Shown here one piece after another: positions 15,303-21,759 of a stretch of 24,182 nucleotides of DNA. A model generated the notes under the pieces. That model was not told the DNA's origin, did no database searches, and worked only from the letters and a program-made list of their open reading frames with translations. Made by a program: the position numbers and the translations under genes. Numbering within the stretch: the stretch's first letter is position 1; the number at the start of each line of letters is the position of its first letter. Source of the DNA: Victivallaceae bacterium (lineage in GTDB: Bacteria; Verrucomicrobiota; Lentisphaeria; Victivallales; Victivallaceae); assembly GCA_016292515.1 (NCBI GenBank), contig JAEDIJ010000032.1, positions 1 to 24,182 of the forward strand. Direction: 5' to 3'.

Positions 15303-15773
15303 TTATTCCAATTTCAAATCGTCGAGCGCGCTCCATGCAAGGGAACCGCTCTGTTTTTCGTGACAACGGCATTTTTTCTGATTGCGGTTGACGCCGCAAA
15401 CGGGACAAAGCCCCGCGCAATCCTCGCGGCAGAGCAAATTCATCGGCAACGCCAGGAGCATTTCCGAGCGGACGTCTTCGCTGATGTCCAACTCGTCGGC
15501 AATGCCCTCCAAAGGAAAAAGCAACTGCAATTTTTCCGTTGAAATTTCGCGGCGCACTTTTTCCAAACAGCGGCCGCAACTGCCCTCGATGGTGACGCGG
15601 ACAAAGCCCGACACGAGCGCGTTGCCGGAAACGCACTGCGCCGCGAGATCGTAAGAAACATCCGAAACGACGGCAAACTGCTCGTCCTCCCCGAGTTCCA
15701 AAAAAACGGCAGGTTCGACGCCGACAAGTTCGATCGGCTCTTTCTGCAACCGCGTAATAGAAAATTTGATCAT
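15303..15773 (-). CDS. YceD/DUF177 family protein
   Basis: A 156-residue protein of the YceD (DUF177) family, linked in other bacteria to 23S rRNA processing or accumulation and normally encoded just before rpmF (ribosomal protein L32). The family marks are present: SCGRCLEKV (65-73, Cys66 and Cys69) and a zinc-ribbon-like LCREDCAGLCPVCGVNRN (114-131) followed by CRC, with Cys at 115, 119, 123, 126, 135 and 137. Here rpmF is not next to it; queD follows instead. The start ATG 15773 has no strong ribosome site but stands just past a clear promoter, and it leads the operon with queD, queE, queC and rsmI. Confidence 0.88.
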   Translation of the reverse strand: MIKFSITRLQKEPIELVGVEPAVFLELGEDEQFAVVSDVSYDLAAQCVSGNALVSGFVRVTIEGSCGRCLEKVRREISTEKLQLLFPLEGIADELDISEDVRSEMLLALPMNLLCREDCAGLCPVCGVNRNQKKCRCHEKQSGSLAWSALDDLKLE

Positions 15774-15801
15774 CGTACAAAACCCGTAATAGTGTTTTTA
15801 T

Positions 15802-15830
15802 AACATACCACGCGCTCGCGCGGTTGTCAA
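15802..15830 (-). promoter_or_regulatory. Promoter of the DUF177-que-rsmI operon
   Basis: On the minus strand the perfect -35 box TTGACA (15830-15825) is followed after 17 bp by TATGTT (15807-15802). Transcription would start near 15795, about 20 bases before ATG 15773. No preQ1 riboswitch is visible in this short leader. Confidence 0.8.
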
Positions 15831-15852
15831 ATCATCCGGCGGGAACGCAAAA

Positions 15853-16101
15853 AGTTTTAAGTTATAAGTTTTTAGTTTACAGTGCTTGGTCGGGGGCTCT
15901 TTGCCCCCGTACCCCTGAATGCGCCGATGCATCGCATCGGCTTACAGAGCGATACAAAACGGCAGTACGCAATTTGTTTGGTCAATGCGTACTGCTGTTT
16001 GCTTTTTTAAGCCAGCACGATGTGCCGGCGCTAGCGGAGGGTCAGGGAGCCGAAAAGCTCCCTGCCAAGCACTGTAAACTAAAAACTTATAACTTTAAAC
16101 T
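15853..16101. repeat. 249-bp element with 37-bp terminal inverted repeats and five internal hairpins
   Basis: The two 37-bp ends, 15853-15889 and 16065-16101, are inverted copies with one mismatch. Between them stand five separate stem-loops: 15891-15909 (perfect 7 bp), 15923-15941 (perfect 7 bp), 15957-16000 (15 bp including one G-T pair), 16011-16029 (7 of 8 pairs) and 16043-16064 (perfect 8 bp). The whole could fold as one long stem closing a five-armed junction, in DNA or RNA. There is no convincing gene inside and no clear target-site duplication. A non-autonomous mobile element (MITE-like) or a structured RNA are the two main readings; neither can be decided from one copy. Confidence 0.85.
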
Positions 16102-16103
16102 GG

Positions 16104-16288
16104 AGCGAAGCGAGGGCAACTCCGTCAAGAAGTCCCTGACGCGGACCATTTTTTCAAACGATTCCACTTCCTGCGCGAGCGAGGGACTTGACGGAGGCGG
16201 CGAAGCCGCCGAGGTGCGTGAGCGAAGCAAAGCGAAGCGAGGGCAACCCCGTCAAGAAGTCCCTGACGCGGACCATTTTTTTCAAACG
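16104..16288. repeat. Two direct repeats that resemble the tRNA-Leu 3' end, with an inverted half copy
   Basis: The segments 16104-16160 and 16231-16288 are direct repeats of about 57 bp with one substitution (CTCC against CCCC) and one extra T. Their ends (from AAGTCCC through GACCATTTTTT to CAAACG) resemble the 3' end of the nearby tRNA-Leu and the DNA just after it (AAGTCCCTTGCCGCGTACCA then T-run then CAAACG). A shorter inverted piece lies at 16175-16195 and pairs with 16119-16136. A GGCGGC-GAA-GCCGCC hairpin lies between them. This looks like duplication at a tRNA 3' end, such as an old integration site, or like palindromic repeats that captured the tRNA end. Confidence 0.7.
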
Positions 16289-16307
16289 CCCCGTTTGAAA
16301 AAATGGT
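16272..16307 (-). terminator. Inverted repeat at the 3' end of tRNA-Leu, likely terminator
   Basis: A nearly perfect 16-17-bp inverted repeat with a CCC loop: 16272-16288 against 16292-16307. One arm includes the tRNA CCA end, so on the minus strand the tRNA runs straight into this hairpin, which contains T-runs on each side. It may stop tRNA transcription, although the stem is unusual because it takes in the mature 3' end. Confidence 0.5.
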
Positions 16308-16388
16308 ACGCGGCAAGGGACTTGAACCCTTACGCCTTTCGGCACAGGAACCTAAATCCTGCGTGTCTGCCAGTTTCACCAGCCGCGC
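16304..16388 (-). tRNA. tRNA-Leu (anticodon UAG)
   Basis: On the minus strand the gene runs from GCGCGGC (5' end at 16388) to GCCGCGT-A-CCA (3' end at 16304), 85 bases with encoded CCA. The acceptor stem is seven pairs (first pair G-U). The anticodon stem CAGGA/TCCTG closes the loop TTTAGGT, giving UAG at 16354-16352 for CUA and related leucine codons. A class II long variable arm (CCGAAAGG) and the T-arm AAGGG-TTCAAGT-CCCTT follow, as expected for leucine. It begins 24 bp past the lepA stop; no promoter of its own is clear. Confidence 0.95.
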
Positions 16389-16399
16389 ATACGATCGTC

Positions 16400-16429
16400 A
16401 AAAAAAGAGGAATTACTGATTGAATTCCT
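16400..16429 (-). terminator. Rho-independent terminator overlapping the lepA stop
   Basis: On the minus strand AGGAATT (16429-16423), an 8-base loop, and AATTCCT (16414-16408) form a perfect 7-bp stem, followed after one C by seven T (16406-16400). The stop codon of lepA lies in this hairpin. The tRNA-Leu start is 12 bp farther on, so the tRNA needs either read-through or its own promoter. Confidence 0.7.
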
Positions 16430-18224
16430 GCGCTTTCAAAACGGCGACGAAAGCCTCCTGCGGAATGTTGACTTCGCCGATCAGTTTCATCCGCTTCTTG
16501 CCCTCTTTCTGTTTTTCCAAAAGTTTGCGTTTCCGGGAAATGTCGCCGCCGTAGCACTTGGCGAGGACGTTTTTCCGCAACTGCCGGATCGTTTCGCGGG
16601 CGATCACCTTGCCGCCGACCGCCGCCTGAACTGCGATCTGAAACATCTGCGGCGGGATCGCGTTTTTGAGTCTTTCGGCGACTTCTCTGCCCCGCTCATA
16701 CGCCATATCGGCGTGGACGATGCTGCTGAAAGCGTCGACCGGTTCGCCGTTGACGAGAATGTCGAGTTTGACGAGTTTGCCGGGACGGTATTCGTCGGGC
16801 TCGTAATCGAAACTGCCGTAGCCCCGGGTGATCGTTTTGAGTTTGTCGTGAAAATCGATCAAGATCTCGTGCATCGGCATACTGGCGGTCAATACGACGT
16901 GCCCCGCGTCGACGCTGTCGGTCGAGGTGCAGATGCCGCGCTTGCTCATCACGAGATTCATCACGTCGCCGATATACTGCGACGGCAGCATCAGACGGCA
17001 TTTGATGAAAGGCTCCTCGATGCGCTCGATGCCGCTCGGATCGGGCAGATAGACGGGGTTGTCGAGGTTGATGACTTCGCCCGATTTGAGGTAAACGTGA
17101 TAGATCACCGACGGATAAGTGGTGATGATGTCCATATTGTATTCGCGCCGGAGCCGCTCCTGAATGATCTCCATATGGAGCAAGCCCAGAAATCCGCAAC
17201 GGAAGCCGAAACCCAGCGCGGCGGAACTTTCCGCCTGATAGACAAAGGCGGCGTCGTTGAGTTGAAGTTTCGCCATACTCGCGCGCAACTGGTCGTAATC
17301 GGCGGTGTCGATCGGATAGATGCCGCTGAAAACCATCGGGCGCACTTCGACGAAACCGGGCAGCGGCTCCGCCGCCGGATCCGCCGAATCGGTCACGGTA
17401 TCGCCGATCTTGGTGTCGGCGGGATTTTTGAGGTTGGGGATGATGTAGCCGACGCTACCGGCGTCCAACTCGTCGCTGGCAGTCATTTCGGGGTGGAAAA
17501 AGCCGACTTCCTTGATCTCGCTCGACAGATTGTTGCTGAAAAGTTTGATCCGCGTGCCGCGGCGGAAACTCCCGCGCTGGACGCGCACGAAATTGACGAC
17601 GCCGCGGTAGACGTCGTACTGCGAGTCGAAAATCAACGCCGCCGAACCTTTTTCGTCGGATCTCGACGGCGGCGGCACGGCTTCGATGATGCGTTTGAGC
17701 AATTCCGGCACCCCCTGCCCCGTCTTGCCGGAAACGAGCAACGCTTCCTCGCGCGGAATGGCGAGGATCTCCTCCATCTGCTGATAGCAAAGTTCCAGAT
17801 TGGCGGCGGGCAGATCGACCTTGTTGATCGCGGGGATCACCCGCAGATTTTCACGGAATGCGAGGTTGACGTTGGCGACCGTCTGCGCCTGTACGCCCTG
17901 CGTCGCGTCGATCAGCAGCACCGCGCCCTCGCAGGCACTTAAACTGCGGCTCACTTCGTAGGAAAAGTCGACGTGTCCCGGAGTGTCGATCAGATTCAAT
18001 TCGTAGACGATGCCGTCGCCCGGATCGTATTTCATCTGTACCGGGTGGGATTTGATGGTGATGCCGCGTTCGCGCTCCAAGTCCATCCCGTCGAGCGTCT
18101 GCTCCTGCAAATCGCGCTTCGCGACGGTGCCGGTCAATTCCAGCATCCGGTCGGCGAGCGTCGATTTGCCGTGATCGATGTGCGCGATGATACAAAAATT
18201 TCGGATATGAGATAATTCTGCCAT
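16413..18224 (-). CDS. lepA: Elongation factor 4 (LepA), ribosome-associated GTPase
   Basis: A translational GTPase related to EF-G that acts on stalled or mis-set ribosomes and in 30S assembly. The 603-residue protein is full length. Near the start is IRNFCIIAHIDHGKSTLADRM (G1 at 14-22), then RGITIKSHPV, DTPGHVDFSYEVSRSL (G3) and NKVDLPAA (G4). Late in the protein is the LepA-specific C-terminal region, KCYGGDISRKRKLLEKQKEG. A 39-residue longer frame from 18341 has no family sequence; ATG 18224 begins MAELSHIRNF. The ribosome site is weak. The promoter lies at 18262-18290, divergent from argB. Confidence 0.97.
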   Translation of the reverse strand: MAELSHIRNFCIIAHIDHGKSTLADRMLELTGTVAKRDLQEQTLDGMDLERERGITIKSHPVQMKYDPGDGIVYELNLIDTPGHVDFSYEVSRSLSACEGAVLLIDATQGVQAQTVANVNLAFRENLRVIPAINKVDLPAANLELCYQQMEEILAIPREEALLVSGKTGQGVPELLKRIIEAVPPPSRSDEKGSAALIFDSQYDVYRGVVNFVRVQRGSFRRGTRIKLFSNNLSSEIKEVGFFHPEMTASDELDAGSVGYIIPNLKNPADTKIGDTVTDSADPAAEPLPGFVEVRPMVFSGIYPIDTADYDQLRASMAKLQLNDAAFVYQAESSAALGFGFRCGFLGLLHMEIIQERLRREYNMDIITTYPSVIYHVYLKSGEVINLDNPVYLPDPSGIERIEEPFIKCRLMLPSQYIGDVMNLVMSKRGICTSTDSVDAGHVVLTASMPMHEILIDFHDKLKTITRGYGSFDYEPDEYRPGKLVKLDILVNGEPVDAFSSIVHADMAYERGREVAERLKNAIPPQMFQIAVQAAVGGKVIARETIRQLRKNVLAKCYGGDISRKRKLLEKQKEGKKRMKLIGEVNIPQEAFVAVLKAQEFNQ

Positions 18225-18261
18225 AGAGAAAATTGCCCTCTTTGCTTTATAATCGCGATAT

Positions 18262-18290
18262 AAGATACCACAGAATAACGGGTTTTTCAA
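18262..18290 (-). promoter_or_regulatory. lepA promoter
   Basis: On the minus strand TTGAAA (18290-18285), 17 bp, TATCTT (18267-18262). Transcription would begin near 18255, leaving about 30 bases before ATG 18224. It stands back to back with the argB promoter. Confidence 0.65.
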
Positions 18291-18298
18291 CATTTCAT

Positions 18299-18327
18299 TT
18301 GCGCCAAAGCGTCTCCCGTTGTATATT
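18299..18327 (+). promoter_or_regulatory. argB promoter
   Basis: TTGCGC (18299-18304), 17 bp, TATATT (18322-18327), giving a start near 18334 and a short leader with GGAGG before ATG 18353. No obvious ARG box was found, so arginine control at this promoter is not shown. Confidence 0.6.
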
Positions 18328-18352
18328 ATCACGTGAAACACGGAGGTTTTTT

Positions 18353-19246
18353 ATGGCGATCAACACTTTTATCGGTAAAGCCAATGTTTTAGTTGAAGCA
18401 CTGCCTTACATCCAGAAATTCCGCAATTCGCTCTTTGTCGTCAAGTTCGGCGGCAGCGCGATGGAGGATCCGGAACTTGTCCGCCGCACGATGTGCGACA
18501 TCGTGATGCTCGAAGCGATCGGCATCAAGCCGGTCATCGTCCACGGCGGCGGCAAGGCGATCTCCGCCGAACTCAAAAAACGCAACATCCAGACCAAATT
18601 CGTTTTCGGCTTGCGCTACACCGACGACGCCACCATCAAAGTCGTCGACGACGTGCTTCACAATCAGGTCAACCGCAATCTGCTGGATCTCGGCAATCAG
18701 GCGGGCGGCAACTGCTGCGGCATTTCCGGCAAGCAGATATTGAAAGCGATCAAAACCTGCGCCGTCAACCCCGAAAACGGCGAACAACAGGACATCGGCT
18801 TCGTCGGCGAAGTCGTCGGCGTCAACGCGACGCCCATTCTCGATGCGATCAATCAGGGTTTCATCCCCGTCGTCACGCCGCTCGGCGTCGGCATCGACGG
18901 TCAAATCTACAACATCAACGCCGACCGCGCCGCCTGCAAGATCGCCGAAGCACTTCACGCTCGCAAACTCGTCTTTATGAGCGACGTGCCGGGGGTTCTT
19001 TCCGACTGCAACGACGAAACGAGCGTCATTCCCACCATCCGCACCTGCGATATCGACGAGTTGATCCGGCAGGGCGTTCTTTCCGGCGGGATGCTCCCCA
19101 AAATCGCCAGTTGCGTCGAAGCCCTCAACGCCGGCATCAACAAAGTCCACCTCATCGACGGGCGTCAGACCCATTCGCTGCTGCTGGAAATTTTCACCTC
19201 GCAGGGCGTCGGCACCCAGATCGTGCGCAGCGATTCCGCGATGTAA
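18353..19246 (+). CDS. argB: Acetylglutamate kinase
   Basis: Phosphorylates N-acetylglutamate, the second step of arginine synthesis. The 297-residue protein has VVKFGGSAM (29-37), VIVHGGGKAIS, GKQILKAIKT, the PLGVGIDGQIYNINADRAACKIA substrate region, FMSDVPGVL and SGGMLPKIASCVEAL, in family order. An N-terminal stretch before the kinase core (VLVEALPYIQKFRNSLF) resembles the N-terminal helix found in arginine-inhibited hexameric enzymes, so feedback inhibition is likely, though inferred. A longer frame opens at 18233, but ATG 18353 follows GGAGG by seven bases. The acetyltransferase gene starts 12 bp after its stop; other arg genes are absent. Confidence 0.97.
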   Translation: MAINTFIGKANVLVEALPYIQKFRNSLFVVKFGGSAMEDPELVRRTMCDIVMLEAIGIKPVIVHGGGKAISAELKKRNIQTKFVFGLRYTDDATIKVVDDVLHNQVNRNLLDLGNQAGGNCCGISGKQILKAIKTCAVNPENGEQQDIGFVGEVVGVNATPILDAINQGFIPVVTPLGVGIDGQIYNINADRAACKIAEALHARKLVFMSDVPGVLSDCNDETSVIPTIRTCDIDELIRQGVLSGGMLPKIASCVEALNAGINKVHLIDGRQTHSLLLEIFTSQGVGTQIVRSDSAM

Positions 19247-19258
19247 GGATTGAGCGCG

Positions 19259-19915
19259 ATGAAAAAGCGCGTGGTGCTCTGCAAGCCCGTCCCCGGCAAA
19301 ATGACGGAGCAGGAAAAGGCGGAAAAAGGCTTGCTCTACAATCCGAACCGGACGACGGAAATGGCGGCGTACCGCTTCAAGATCCAGGATTCGCTCTACG
19401 AATACAACCAGTTGAAGCCGTCGCAGGTCAAGGAGCGGCGGGATTTTCTCGCCAGAATTTTCGGCAAGATCGGCAAGAACTGCAATATCCTGCCGCCTTT
19501 CAAATGCGACTACGGATTCCGGATCGAAGTCGGAGAGAACTTTTTCGCCAACTATAATTTCATCGTATTGGACGGCAATTTCTGCAAATTCGGCGACAAC
19601 GTGTGGATCGCGCCCAACGTTTCGATCCTCGCCGCCGGGCATCCATTGGATATGCAGGACAGGATCGACGGGTGGGAATACGCTTTTCCCGTCACAATCG
19701 GCAACAACGTGTGGATCGGGGGCAGTTCGACGATCCTCGGCGGCGTGACCATCGGCGACAACGCCGTGATCGCGGCGGGAAGCGTCGTCATCCGCGACGT
19801 GCCCGCCGATACGCTCGTCGCCGGCAATCCGGCGCGGATCATCCGCAAGATCACGGCGCAAGACCGCAAAAAATACGCGTGGGCACCGCAGGATCAGCCC
19901 AAAACCGCCGACTGA
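19259..19915 (+). CDS. Hexapeptide sugar O-acetyltransferase (maltose/galactoside type)
   Basis: A 218-residue acetyl-CoA transferase of the LacA/Maa family. After an N-terminal helical segment (TEQEKAEKGLLYNPN) comes CDYGFRIEVGENFFANYNFIVLD (83-105), then left-handed beta-helix repeats with DNVWIAPNVSILAAGHPLD (113-131), where His128 is the expected catalytic base, and the end NNVWIGGSSTILGGVTIGDNAVIAAGSVVIRD (149-180). The closing NPARIIRKI is a common family end. The acceptor sugar is unknown. TTG 19250 would add three residues, but ATG 19259 is well spaced from TAAGGA, which overlaps the argB stop. It is probably co-transcribed with argB. Confidence 0.92.
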   Translation: MKKRVVLCKPVPGKMTEQEKAEKGLLYNPNRTTEMAAYRFKIQDSLYEYNQLKPSQVKERRDFLARIFGKIGKNCNILPPFKCDYGFRIEVGENFFANYNFIVLDGNFCKFGDNVWIAPNVSILAAGHPLDMQDRIDGWEYAFPVTIGNNVWIGGSSTILGGVTIGDNAVIAAGSVVIRDVPADTLVAGNPARIIRKITAQDRKKYAWAPQDQPKTAD

Positions 19916-20031
19916 CGATTTCTCGCGCCTTGCAAGAAAGCACAAAAATACCACAAAAGGCATTTTTCTACTCTTTCTCTTTGATGCCGTTTGCGCTATG
20001 TTAAATGCGTCAACCAACCAAGGAGGAAATT

Positions 20032-21243
20032 ATGGCAAAAGAACTTCATCTCGGCGTCATCGGCACCTGCGGGCGCGGCTCGCTTTCCGACTGGGCGCAT
20101 CAACCGCAAAACGGCGCGCTCGTCGTCGCCGGAGCCGACCCCTATCAGTTACAGCGCGACGGTTTCATCACCCGGCATCAGAAAAAATTCAACCACACCC
20201 CCAATGTCTACGCCGACTACAAGGAGATGTTGGAAAAAGAACATCTCGACGGCGTTTTCATCACCTGCCCCGACTTTTTGCACGAGGAGATCGCCTGCTA
20301 CTGCTTACAGCACAAAATTCCGGTTTATCTGGAAAAGCCCATCGCCATTTCCATCGAGGGCGCCGACCGCATCCTGCGCGCCGCCAAGGACAATGAAACG
20401 CGCCTGATGCTCGGTCACAATATGCGCTATATGAATTTCACGCGCAAAATGCGCGAGATCATCGAAGCCGGCACGATCGGCGAAGTCAAGGCGATCTGGT
20501 GCCGCCACTTCGTTTCCTACGGCGGCGACGCCTATTTCCGCGACTGGCACGCCGACACCAAAAACACCTGCTCTTTGCTGCTGCAAAAGGGCGCGCACGA
20601 CATCGACATCATCCACTGGCTCGCCGGCTCGCGCACCGCACGCGTCAACGGCATCGGAAGCCTCTCGGTCTACGACAAGGTGCCCCGCCGTCCCGCCGGA
20701 GAAGAACATCTCTACAAGGATAAACTTGACATCACTTCCTGTTGGAGCAACGATCACTGGCCCGCCAAGGGACTCAAAGATTTCTACCCCGTCGTCAACA
20801 ACGAAGACATCAATATGGTCAATCTGCAACTCGCCAACGGAGTCCAGGCGTGCTATCTGCAATGCCACTTCACGCCCGACGGCTGGCGTAACTACACCGT
20901 GATCGGCACCAAGGGTCGCATCGAGAACTTCGGCGACGACGGCGAAGGAACCAAACTCCAAGTCTGGACGCGCCGTCAGGACGGTTATCACAGCGAGGGC
21001 GATATCACCTACCATATGCCGCCTCCGGGCGAAGGTCACGGCGGCGCCGACCCCGTCATCATTCAGAATTTCCTCGATGTCCTCCGCGGCAAAGAAGTCC
21101 CGACTTCAACCCCCCAGGGCGCGCGTTACGCGGTCGCCGCCGGCGTCCTCGGCGCGAAATCCGTCCGCACTGGAGGTATGCCTTACGACATCCCCGCCCT
21201 GCCCGATGATATCGAAAATTACGATTTCTCGCGCAACAAGTAA
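20032..21243 (+). CDS. Gfo/Idh/MocA-family oxidoreductase
   Basis: A 403-residue NAD(P)-dependent oxidoreductase, likely acting on a sugar or sugar derivative. The Rossmann part opens with LHLGVIGTCGRGSLSDWA (5-22), a variant of the G-x-G-x-x-G loop, and has LDGVFITCPDFLHEE, then the family motif YLEKPIAIS (99-107). The catalytic region is QKGAHDIDIIHWLAG (185-199), with Lys186, His189 and Asp190. The C-terminal sheet contains TVIGTKGRIENFGD. The substrate is not deducible. A frame from 20005 is longer, but ATG 20032 follows AAGGAGG. It is 116 bp past the acetyltransferase gene, with no firm promoter found between, and is followed by a terminator-like hairpin. Confidence 0.93.
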   Translation: MAKELHLGVIGTCGRGSLSDWAHQPQNGALVVAGADPYQLQRDGFITRHQKKFNHTPNVYADYKEMLEKEHLDGVFITCPDFLHEEIACYCLQHKIPVYLEKPIAISIEGADRILRAAKDNETRLMLGHNMRYMNFTRKMREIIEAGTIGEVKAIWCRHFVSYGGDAYFRDWHADTKNTCSLLLQKGAHDIDIIHWLAGSRTARVNGIGSLSVYDKVPRRPAGEEHLYKDKLDITSCWSNDHWPAKGLKDFYPVVNNEDINMVNLQLANGVQACYLQCHFTPDGWRNYTVIGTKGRIENFGDDGEGTKLQVWTRRQDGYHSEGDITYHMPPPGEGHGGADPVIIQNFLDVLRGKEVPTSTPQGARYAVAAGVLGAKSVRTGGMPYDIPALPDDIENYDFSRNK

Positions 21244-21264
21244 GAAAGATCAACCAATGGGAGC

Positions 21265-21291
21265 AAGAGGGCGCTCACGCCGCGCCCTCTT
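21265..21291 (+). terminator. Hairpin after the Gfo/Idh/MocA gene, likely terminator
   Basis: AAGAGGGCGC (21265-21274) and GCGCCCTCTT (21282-21291) form a perfect 10-bp stem with a 7-base loop, 21 bases past the stop. Only two T follow the stem, so it is not a classical strong terminator, but the stem itself is strong. Confidence 0.55.
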
Positions 21292-21759
21292 AACTCCCCA
21301 AGCGCCCGCCACAGGCGGGATCTGTACCTGCCGCAGATATTTGCGGAACTTGCGCTTTGTCTGCATTCCCGGCGAATATCCCCGCAAATCTCTGCGTCCG
21401 TCTATGTTTGTTACTGTAAAAGAAGATGCGTCCCACGCGGGCTAATACTTCGCGCTTTCGCGCTTCGTCCGCCCGACTGCCCGATGCGCGACACTTCCCA
21501 CGCCAATGTTTCTCTCGCTCTGCCGGGCGAAAGATACCGGGGTGTTGCCGGGATGAATATGTGATTTCCGCTTAGGAGATGCGCCGACCCAGTCTTCAGA
21601 AATATGATTTTTGAACAACTTGAATCTGGAATGACCCCAGATGAGATACAACAGGATTACAATTGTAAATTCAGAGGCTTCCCCAAGCATTGATGAGTTG
21701 TAAAATCACCTTGCTATGCGACTACCGTGAGCCCTTCATAACGGAGCAAAGCGGCGACA
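21292..21759. other. Intergenic stretch with hairpins and probable decayed sequence, no intact gene
   Basis: No reading frame here is convincing. There is a CCCGCC-ACA-GGCGGG hairpin (21305-21319), a 15-bp inverted repeat with one mismatch (21332-21346 against 21382-21396), and GCGC-TTTC-GCGC (21452-21463). The minus-strand frame 21442-21690 codes an Arg/Lys-rich 82-residue string with no recognised family. The plus strand has a short piece that resembles DUF433 (listed separately). The lower-G+C part, about 21600-21720, differs from its surroundings. Confidence 0.6.
21604..21693 (+). pseudogene. Possible DUF433-like gene remnant, 29 codons
   Basis: From ATG 21604 to TGA 21693 the frame reads MIFEQLESGMTPDEIQQDYN and nine more residues. 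The stretch IFEQLESGMTPDEIQQDY is close in pattern to the C-terminal helix-turn-helix of DUF433 proteins (I-L-x-x-L-x-x-G-M-S-x-x-E-I-x-x-D-Y-P), which often act as antitoxin-like DNA-binding proteins. The frame is open upstream only to 21565, and the expected preceding domain is not present in any frame without stops. This may be a decayed end of such a gene, or chance. No ribosome site was seen. Confidence 0.25.

Noticed and set aside
15774..15801. preQ1 riboswitch before the que operon
   Set aside because: The predicted leader is about 20 bases, too short for the known classes, and no matching stem-loop was seen.
15853..16101. CRISPR array or insertion sequence
   Set aside because: There are no regularly spaced identical repeats with unique spacers, and no transposase. 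The arms are all different hairpins, so it is neither a CRISPR nor a complete IS.
15824..16423. A 199-codon plus-strand frame over the hairpin element, repeats and tRNA
   Set aside because: It crosses inverted repeats and a tRNA gene and has no protein-like conservation; its residues come from palindromic DNA.
18389..20017. A 542-codon open frame on the minus strand
   Set aside because: It is antisense to argB and the acetyltransferase gene, both of which have clear family sequence, ribosome sites and a promoter. High-G+C codon bias opens the opposite frame.
19916..20031. Promoter before the oxidoreductase gene
   Set aside because: TATGTT at 19997 would need TTTCTC as the -35 box, which is too far from consensus to claim.
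21442..21690. An 82-codon minus-strand frame
   Set aside because: No ribosome site and no known family. It overlaps the DUF433-like piece on the other strand and hairpins. It could be a decayed gene, but is not supported as coding.
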